A DNA stretch of 10,616 nt from Akkermansiaceae bacterium UBA5689 (lineage in GTDB: Bacteria; Verrucomicrobiota; Verrucomicrobiia; Verrucomicrobiales; Akkermansiaceae), in the NCBI GenBank assembly GCA_002420305.1, contig DIHT01000155.1, positions 1-10,616 on the forward strand, in the 5' to 3' direction. A program made the translations under genes and the position numbers. Of this stretch, positions 6,901-10,616 are shown one piece after another; within the stretch, counting starts at the first letter, position 1; each line of letters begins with the position of its first letter. The notes under the pieces are model-generated. The model did not search any database. It worked only from the letters and a program-made list of their open reading frames with translations, and was not told where the DNA came from.

Positions 6901-9240
6901 CAGCTCAAAATAACGGTCGATATACTTCTGCCAGAAGTTCTCGTCCGTAAAGAGGCGGTTCCACCAGGGAAAGGTGAAGTAATTCGTTCCTCCGGACCAG
7001 GAGGAGGGATTGTCGTCCCGGCTATCCGTCGAATCCATCGAGCGGTCGAAGTCCCAGATTGGACCATACTCGATCTTCCCTCCCCGTTTTTTGTGGAAGT
7101 AGGTGCTCAGGCGGAGCGCATCCGCATTCAAGGTAAGAACATTGAGGAGGTGATGATCGATCCAGGAATCGACGTCAATATAGCGGGCATACCCGGTGAC
7201 AGGGTCAGCGTAGTCTGGCGCTTCGAGGGCCGCATTCATGGCGTTGATGTAGTCTCGAATCCACGAGGCCTGTGAGCTCGTGACCTCGTCCTCCTTCGGG
7301 TAGACCCAGCCAAGGGTGCGGCCCCCTGCACTAAGGCCAGAGTCTCCCGGATCCAGCCGGTCGATCTTCAGCATATATCCCCCCGCGATACCTGGCTCGC
7401 TGTTAACGCTGGCTGGGAGGCGCTCCACGGCGACCCGCTCAGGATCCCGAGAGATTTTTTCCATAAAGGTGTAGATGCCATCATAGTCATTACTGAAGGA
7501 GAGATTCCCTCCATTATCATTTTTGAATAATTCGACGTAACGCGTGCGAACAGCGTAACGACCAAGCTGGTTGCTCAGCTCATAGGGGAGCCCATTCCGC
7601 ATGAGGGAGCGGTCGAAGGTGGAGCGGGCATTGAGAATCCAGTCAGATTCTTCGGGGAACCCGAGAGGCGAAATATCCTTGTTCCGGTTCGCTTCATTCC
7701 AAGCCTCGATGCTGTAGGCTTTTTTTGGGAACCCGGTGGAGGACGAGCCGCGGATTTTCCACCCTCCTCTAGTTCCGAGGGAATAGGGGCTGTTCAGGGT
7801 TGTTCTTCCGTTGCGGGGATCTGGTTCGAAGAAGGCGAAAAAGGTGAAGGCTTTCCCATTGGCAGCACTGGTCCCACCAGAGAAACGCTCCATCACTACT
7901 ACCGGTATATTAGAGCTGAAGCTCCGGGCGTCGCTGCTGAGTTCAATGTAACCGTTCTCAGCGACTTGCCCTGGGGCCTTGCCGGCCTCGAAGGAGCGGG
8001 CTCGCAAGAGGGTGGACGAGGAGATGCTTATGGGCGAAGTGTAGAGTGAAGAGGAGGTGGTCGGAATATTACCGTTAGTGGTGTAGCGAATCTGGGCGGC
8101 AGGGGAACTTGTGCTCAGGGCGACGGAGAGAGACCCGGTGAATCCACGCCCAGCGAGGCTGAATTCCACGGGGCCGGCGGGAAGCCCCTGATCTGTGCCA
8201 TTGTTCTGTCCAGGGGAGGCCTGCTGAAAATAGCCTGCCTCTCCCAAGTCTGGGTCGCTGACAACCTCTGCGTCAAGGCGTGGCAGACAAAGAAGGTCAG
8301 AGCTGGTCGTGCTTATGTTGAGAAGATGGACGGCCAGGACATTGTTGGCCTCCAGGAGGTCAGCATACGGCGTGATATCAGTGTCCTCGAAGGTTACGGC
8401 TTCACTGTCCGAGTGGTCGCCTCCCGCAGTGGAATTCCATGTTGGAGCTCCGGAAGGGCGGTTCGAGGAGGCGACTTCTGTGCCGTTCAGATATGCGATG
8501 AACCCGTCATCATATTTCATGCGCAGGGTGAGAGCGGATAATCCTTCCGGGGTTGCGAGCGAGAACGGGATCCGGATGTAAACGGAAGCATTCGTGTCGT
8601 AGGTCAGATCTTCGACGTCCCCCTGACTTCCAAAAAGGTTCTCGTATCCACCACTACGCTCGTATCCGATTCCGGTGGTGGCATTTGTCCATGCGCTGTC
8701 CTCAAAGCTGGAATTGCGCCATGAATTTCCAATGTTGCCAGTAGGAACCAGAATGCGACAGGCACTGTTCTCGGGCACAAGGATTTCGGTAGAGGAAGTG
8801 CCGGTTTGCGCCAGCCCGTACGAAAAATTCTCAAATTGTTCCGGGTAATCCGCATACTCCTGAGTGGCGACCTGTCCATCTTGGTTCACGAGAGCGAGAT
8901 ATCCCCCTGCAGATCTACCAAGGCGAAAGTTGGTGTGGAGCTCTCCCACCCTACGATCCTTGCCAGAAGCAAAAATAAGAACGGTTCCTCCCACCGGAAG
9001 AACCGTCGGAGAGGGGATCTCCCATCGCGTCTTTTCAGCCGGATCATTGGTCAGGAAGTAGCCCCCGAGGTCCTGAGTATTCGGTCCGGGATTGAAGAGT
9101 TCAATCCAGTCGCTCGAATCTCCATCTTCATCGTAGAGCGCAGATTTGTTGTCTGCCATGAACTCGCTGATCAGCGGAGTGGCACTGAGAGAACACAGGG
9201 GTGCTAGCGCCAGAGCGCAAAGGGTTTTTAGGGGTCGCAT
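3988..9240 (-). CDS. Giant secreted CotH-kinase protein with lamin-tail and jelly-roll-like modules
   Basis: 1750 residues. Signal peptide 1-20 (cleavage after SLSA; no lipobox). Order: lamin-tail domain 21-142; jelly-roll-like copy A 154-328; lamin-tail closing stretch 333-347; chitobiase-C-like module 365-432 (IRYTTNGNIPT); CotH kinase 434-840; second chitobiase-C-like module 848-893 and 1079-1127, split by jelly-roll-like copy B 904-1071; lamin-tail domains 1138-1290, 1302-1437 and 1446-1607; DADNDGLPNALEY calcium-type motif 1638-1650; beta-rich C terminus. CotH signatures present: KIRGSSSTGFPKK (495-507), DRSLMRN (543-549), YDGIYTFMEK (586-595), GGYMLKIDR (620-628), NAD (705-707) and PIWDFDRSMD (727-736), whose DFD is the expected metal site. 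CotH proteins phosphorylate exported proteins; the target here is unknown. A promoter-like element lies just upstream, but the short pyrimidine-rich leader has no Shine-Dalgarno. No gene symbol: only the kinase domain resembles spore-coat CotH. Confidence 0.9.
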   Translation of the reverse strand: MRPLKTLCALALAPLCSLSATPLISEFMADNKSALYDEDGDSSDWIELFNPGPNTQDLGGYFLTNDPAEKTRWEIPSPTVLPVGGTVLIFASGKDRRVGELHTNFRLGRSAGGYLALVNQDGQVATQEYADYPEQFENFSYGLAQTGTSSTEILVPENSACRILVPTGNIGNSWRNSSFEDSAWTNATTGIGYERSGGYENLFGSQGDVEDLTYDTNASVYIRIPFSLATPEGLSALTLRMKYDDGFIAYLNGTEVASSNRPSGAPTWNSTAGGDHSDSEAVTFEDTDITPYADLLEANNVLAVHLLNISTTSSDLLCLPRLDAEVVSDPDLGEAGYFQQASPGQNNGTDQGLPAGPVEFSLAGRGFTGSLSVALSTSSPAAQIRYTTNGNIPTTSSSLYTSPISISSSTLLRARSFEAGKAPGQVAENGYIELSSDARSFSSNIPVVVMERFSGGTSAANGKAFTFFAFFEPDPRNGRTTLNSPYSLGTRGGWKIRGSSSTGFPKKAYSIEAWNEANRNKDISPLGFPEESDWILNARSTFDRSLMRNGLPYELSNQLGRYAVRTRYVELFKNDNGGNLSFSNDYDGIYTFMEKISRDPERVAVERLPASVNSEPGIAGGYMLKIDRLDPGDSGLSAGGRTLGWVYPKEDEVTSSQASWIRDYINAMNAALEAPDYADPVTGYARYIDVDSWIDHHLLNVLTLNADALRLSTYFHKKRGGKIEYGPIWDFDRSMDSTDSRDDNPSSWSGGTNYFTFPWWNRLFTDENFWQKYIDRYFELRNGPFATANVHAIIDQMAATLNEAQARNFQRWSDQPRFGGYNGEVNHLKNWLATRLSWMDGQFAPRPSSSRASGTYPAGTTISLSASLRGNQRIYYTLDGRDPRPSTTGEALEGTTILDESQAVQVLAPASNIGTAWRGGSEPFNANGWRAGTNGVGYERSSGYEPYINIDVDSAMSNSTSCYIRIPFNVAGNDLETWNFMTLQMRYDDGFVAYLNGSEITSANAPANPTHLSSATQTNDDGSATNFESFNVSAALGSLRSGQNILAIHALNESTGSSDFLNQARLVAGFDEGGGGGVAGIEYTGPITLQATTRLIARVYDPAGGNSTSSGRTPVGTGWSAPLEREYLVNEEPAGTSDIIISEIMHDPYDLGNAVTENSAFEWIEVLSTASGPVSLSGLRFTEGIDFIFPGLTLNPGERAVVVKDLAAFRSVYGFGRDILVAGEFDLLLDNDGEQLTLQSRDGDTIQDFSYGSDSSWPRRAGGGYSLVYNSGNPADGQNWAASRSLLGSPGTLEPDVTELPNVFVNEILANSVAPEVDRIELYNPEDADLSIEGWFLTDDLGQPRKFQIPPGAIVPGNGFTSFTELEFNPTPGVDPSFALDSFGEEVFLIAVDASGARLDYVTGFNFDDSSAGTPFGRHEISTGEVQVAPLISSTPGGPNSNPLAGPLVITELMYHPSAFEAEFIEIQNISAQPVSLAGSEISGVGYIFGVDAPDLLPGEILIVSEVDPFTFRSTYNVPATVEIYGPYPGRLDNGGERVRILLPEQSGIPDGPGLLVAADTVIYSDDAPWPLAADGQGYSLERSETGGYGGEPLHWRDSANPGGSPGLADTPPPGDWRTQFFSGEELNDLLLSGELADADNDGLPNALEYLLGSDPRANSSRATLEVSLVELAGQTHVELSHSIRDGASEFRAQIERSSGLESWNEAGDTLIQISNNPNGDGTTTVTYRGSESVDPAMDLYFRIRAITTP
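6028..6531 (-). repeat. Jelly-roll-like module copy B in the CotH protein
   Basis: Encodes residues 904-1071. It matches copy A at spaced blocks: NIGTAWR, then GVGYERSSGYE, YIRIPF, MRYDDGFVAYLNGSE and NILAIHALNESTGSSDF. It sits inside a chitobiase-C-like module, between YYTLDGRDPRPSTTGEALE (875-893) and EYTGPITLQATTRLIARVY (1082-1100), with a DEGGGGGVAG linker on its downstream side. The fold name is by analogy with galactose-binding jelly-roll domains and is an inference; the duplication itself is read directly. Confidence 0.8.
8257..8781 (-). repeat. Jelly-roll-like module copy A in the CotH protein
   Basis: Encodes residues 154-328. Blocks shared with copy B: NIGNSWR, GIGYERSGGYE, YIRIPF, MKYDDGFIAYLNGTE and NVLAVHLLNISTTSSD. 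It lies between the first lamin-tail domain, whose core ends near FSYGLAQTG (139-147), and GYFQQASPGQNNG (336-348), a stretch that normally closes such a domain. It has Cys161 near its start and Cys318 near its end, which could form a disulfide; copy B lacks this pair. The two copies are diverged, so this is an old duplication or a reused module. Confidence 0.8.
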
Positions 9241-9261
9241 AAGCCGGAGGGGGGAGGGGAT

Positions 9262-9289
9262 ACTATACCTGATCCCGCCATGTCTTCAA
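9262..9289 (-). promoter_or_regulatory. Putative sigma70-type promoter of the CotH-protein gene
   Basis: On the minus strand TTGAAG (9289-9284) is followed after 16 bases by TATAGT (9267-9262), 4/6 and 5/6 matches to the TTGACA/TATAAT consensus. The expected transcript start is about 14-16 bases before the ATG at 9240. The leader would be almost wholly pyrimidine (TCCCCTCCCCCCTCC) with no purine-rich ribosome binding site. This is a consensus match by eye only; phyla of this group may prefer other sigma factors. Confidence 0.5.
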
Positions 9290-9353
9290 CCTCTAGCAGG
9301 CAGGCAATCCGGCCGCCCGAAGCGGTATCAGGCGGGTCCATTACCCCATCAGG

Positions 9354-9380
9354 GGCAGAGGCGCTTAAATGCGCCCTGCC
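9354..9380 (-). terminator. Strong hairpin behind the sulfatase gene, no U-tract
   Basis: The minus-strand RNA reads GGCAG-GGCGC, loop AUUUAA, GCGCC-U-CUGCC: ten base pairs with one bulged U, starting 20 bases after the sulfatase stop. A smaller CCCC-UGAU-GGGG stem (9344-9355) overlaps its foot. No run of U follows, so it is not a classical intrinsic terminator. It may instead protect the mRNA 3' end, act with Rho, or terminate as a U-less hairpin. The pairing is seen directly; the role is inferred. Confidence 0.5.
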
Positions 9381-9400
9381 TTGTGGGTCGCCCGCAATTT

Positions 9401-10616
9401 TCAGAGCTGCGGGGGAGACCACACCGGGATCCCTCCCTGTTCCATCTGCTGTTTGTACCAGATATGGAAGGGGCGGGTCTTGGACATGGGAGCCTTCTCG
9501 TTGACCATCAGGGGACGTGCTTCTTTCCAGAACTCGTCGTAGGCCGCACGCATCCGTTTAACTACCTTGGGGTGCTGGGCCGCTACATCGTTCTGCTGGG
9601 CCGGGTCAGCGAGCAGGTCAAAGAGCTGGTTGCCCACCAGACGAAACCGGGCGTCACGCACTGCGAAGTTATTCCACTGGTGTTTGTCGGGCTCAGATCC
9701 GGTTGGCCAGCGGGCCTTCTGGGAAAAGAGGTAGCGATCTGCGAGCTTGATCTTCTGGCCGAGGAGAAGGGGAAGGAAGCTACGACCTTCAACCTGATCC
9801 ATGGGGAGTGACGCACCCGCAACCTCTGCAAGGGTGGGCAGGATATCAATATGCGCGGAAAGCTCGTTGACGTCACGGGCCGCGTATTTTCCATCCCAGC
9901 GGACGAAGAACGGGACGCGGACTCCCCCCTCGTCCACGGAGCCCTTGAGTCCCTTCTGGCCCGCATTGAAGAAAGGATGCCCCTTGGCCAGATCCTTACC
10001 GGGCCGTCCCCCCCCGCCACCAGTCATACCATTGTCCGACATGAAGATGACGATGGTGTTTTCGTAGAGGTTCCATTTTTCCAGCATGGTGTGGAGTCGC
10101 CCCATATTCTCGTCGATGTTCTCGATCATGCCGTAGAAGCCGGCTTGCCTCGTCCCGAAGCCGAGGTCTGTAAAGCGCTTGGTGTTGGAGGGTGGAGCGA
10201 TAAATGGGCCGTGTGGAGCATTGGTGGTAATGTAGGCGAAGAAGGGAGCCTCCTCGTCCTTCACGGATTTGATCCATCCAAGGGCAGCGGTGAAGAAGAT
10301 GTCGGTGCAGTAACCCTTGGTCTTCACGAACGATCCATTATGGCGAACCACGGGATCAAAATATTTGTTACCCGGGGCATCCGCACAGGAACAGTTGTAG
10401 GCTTGCCCGATACCTCCGGCACCGTGGATGAAGGCCTCGTCAAAGCCGCGCTTATGGGGCTGATAAGGATCTTCGTCCCCGAGGTGCCACTTTCCGAAAA
10501 TTCCGGAAGTATAGCCGGCGCCCTGGAGGACCTGAGGCAGGATGGTGGCCTTCAGCGTCATGCGCTCGCGCTCGAGGATGGTGTGAGATACCCCGTTCTT
10601 CAGGGGGTGGCGGCCA
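9401..10616 (-). CDS. Formylglycine-type arylsulfatase, N terminus beyond window edge
   Basis: 404 residues visible. The frame stays open to the last base: GRHPLKNGVSHTILERER precedes the first in-window ATG (10561), so that ATG is internal and the gene starts outside. Family I sulfatases hydrolyse sulfate esters. Visible active-site positions (window numbering) are Lys42 and His44 in GKWHLGD, His135 in NAPHGP, Asp194-Asn195 in MSDNG (a metal ligand and its neighbour), and Lys224 in KGSVDEGGVRVP. All match the family. The CxPSR cysteine that becomes formylglycine, and the first Asp pair, fall in the missing part, so activity cannot be confirmed. The substrate is unknown; HGAGGIGQ and DAPGNKYFDPVVRHNG recur in verrucomicrobial and planctomycetal arylsulfatases. 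Location is presumably periplasmic or secreted. The C terminus (PVWSPPQL) is complete, and a hairpin follows, suggesting its transcription unit ends before the CotH gene. Confidence 0.93.
   Translation of the reverse strand, partial: GRHPLKNGVSHTILERERMTLKATILPQVLQGAGYTSGIFGKWHLGDEDPYQPHKRGFDEAFIHGAGGIGQAYNCSCADAPGNKYFDPVVRHNGSFVKTKGYCTDIFFTAALGWIKSVKDEEAPFFAYITTNAPHGPFIAPPSNTKRFTDLGFGTRQAGFYGMIENIDENMGRLHTMLEKWNLYENTIVIFMSDNGMTGGGGGRPGKDLAKGHPFFNAGQKGLKGSVDEGGVRVPFFVRWDGKYAARDVNELSAHIDILPTLAEVAGASLPMDQVEGRSFLPLLLGQKIKLADRYLFSQKARWPTGSEPDKHQWNNFAVRDARFRLVGNQLFDLLADPAQQNDVAAQHPKVVKRMRAAYDEFWKEARPLMVNEKAPMSKTRPFHIWYKQQMEQGGIPVWSPPQL

Noticed and set aside
9146..9811. Plus-strand open frame of 221 codons spanning the sulfatase/CotH spacer
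   Set aside because: It runs antisense through the CotH signal peptide, the spacer and the sulfatase C terminus. The translation is low-complexity Arg/Gly/Leu text with no domain.
9401..10561. Sulfatase starting at the ATG at 10561
   Set aside because: The frame continues upstream to the window edge with conserved family sequence (NGVSHTILERER), so this ATG is an internal methionine and the gene is partial.
1..10616. CRISPR array, tRNA/rRNA, insertion sequence or phage element
   Set aside because: I saw no regularly spaced direct repeats, no cloverleaf or rRNA sequence, no transposase or integrase and no terminal inverted repeats. Coding runs almost continuously through the window.

Overview
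The window looks like a piece of a Verrucomicrobiota (or possibly Planctomycetota) chromosome. This rests on protein families: a DUF1549/DUF1553 (PSD1) protein carrying a cytochrome-like CxxCH module, a Tat-exported DUF1501 protein directly behind it, a formylglycine-type arylsulfatase, and a very large secreted CotH-kinase protein with lamin-tail domains. All are expanded in that superphylum. No marker gene is present, so the assignment is an inference. DNA composition looks moderately GC-rich and even throughout, with no sign of a recent insertion.

Layout: all four genes lie on the minus strand, so transcription runs from high to low coordinates. 10616-9401 is an arylsulfatase missing its N terminus. 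9400-9241 is a spacer with a strong hairpin behind the sulfatase and a sigma70-like promoter in front of the next gene. 9240-3988 is one 1750-residue secreted protein: signal peptide, lamin-tail domain, jelly-roll-like module, chitobiase-C-like module, CotH kinase, a second chitobiase-C-like module interrupted by a second jelly-roll-like module, three more lamin-tail domains and a DxDxDG calcium-type motif. 3987-3816 is a spacer with no clear signal. 3815-690 is a secreted PSD1 protein with two CxxCH motifs and an inserted LamG domain. 693-1 is the first 231 residues of a Tat-exported DUF1501 protein, joined to the PSD1 gene by a 4-base ATGA overlap.

Together: every complete N terminus carries an export signal and the sulfatase class is normally exported, so the window encodes an envelope or extracellular set. 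The sulfatase should remove sulfate esters, typically from sulfated polysaccharide. The PSD1/DUF1501 pair is a recurrent partner of sulfatases in these phyla, but its biochemistry is poorly known. The CotH protein has an apparently intact secreted protein-kinase core embedded in beta-rich, adhesion-like modules. A shared role in sulfated-glycan use or surface assembly is an inference from co-location only. I did not find a clear undescribed system; the most unusual object is the modular CotH protein with its two inserted jelly-roll-like copies.
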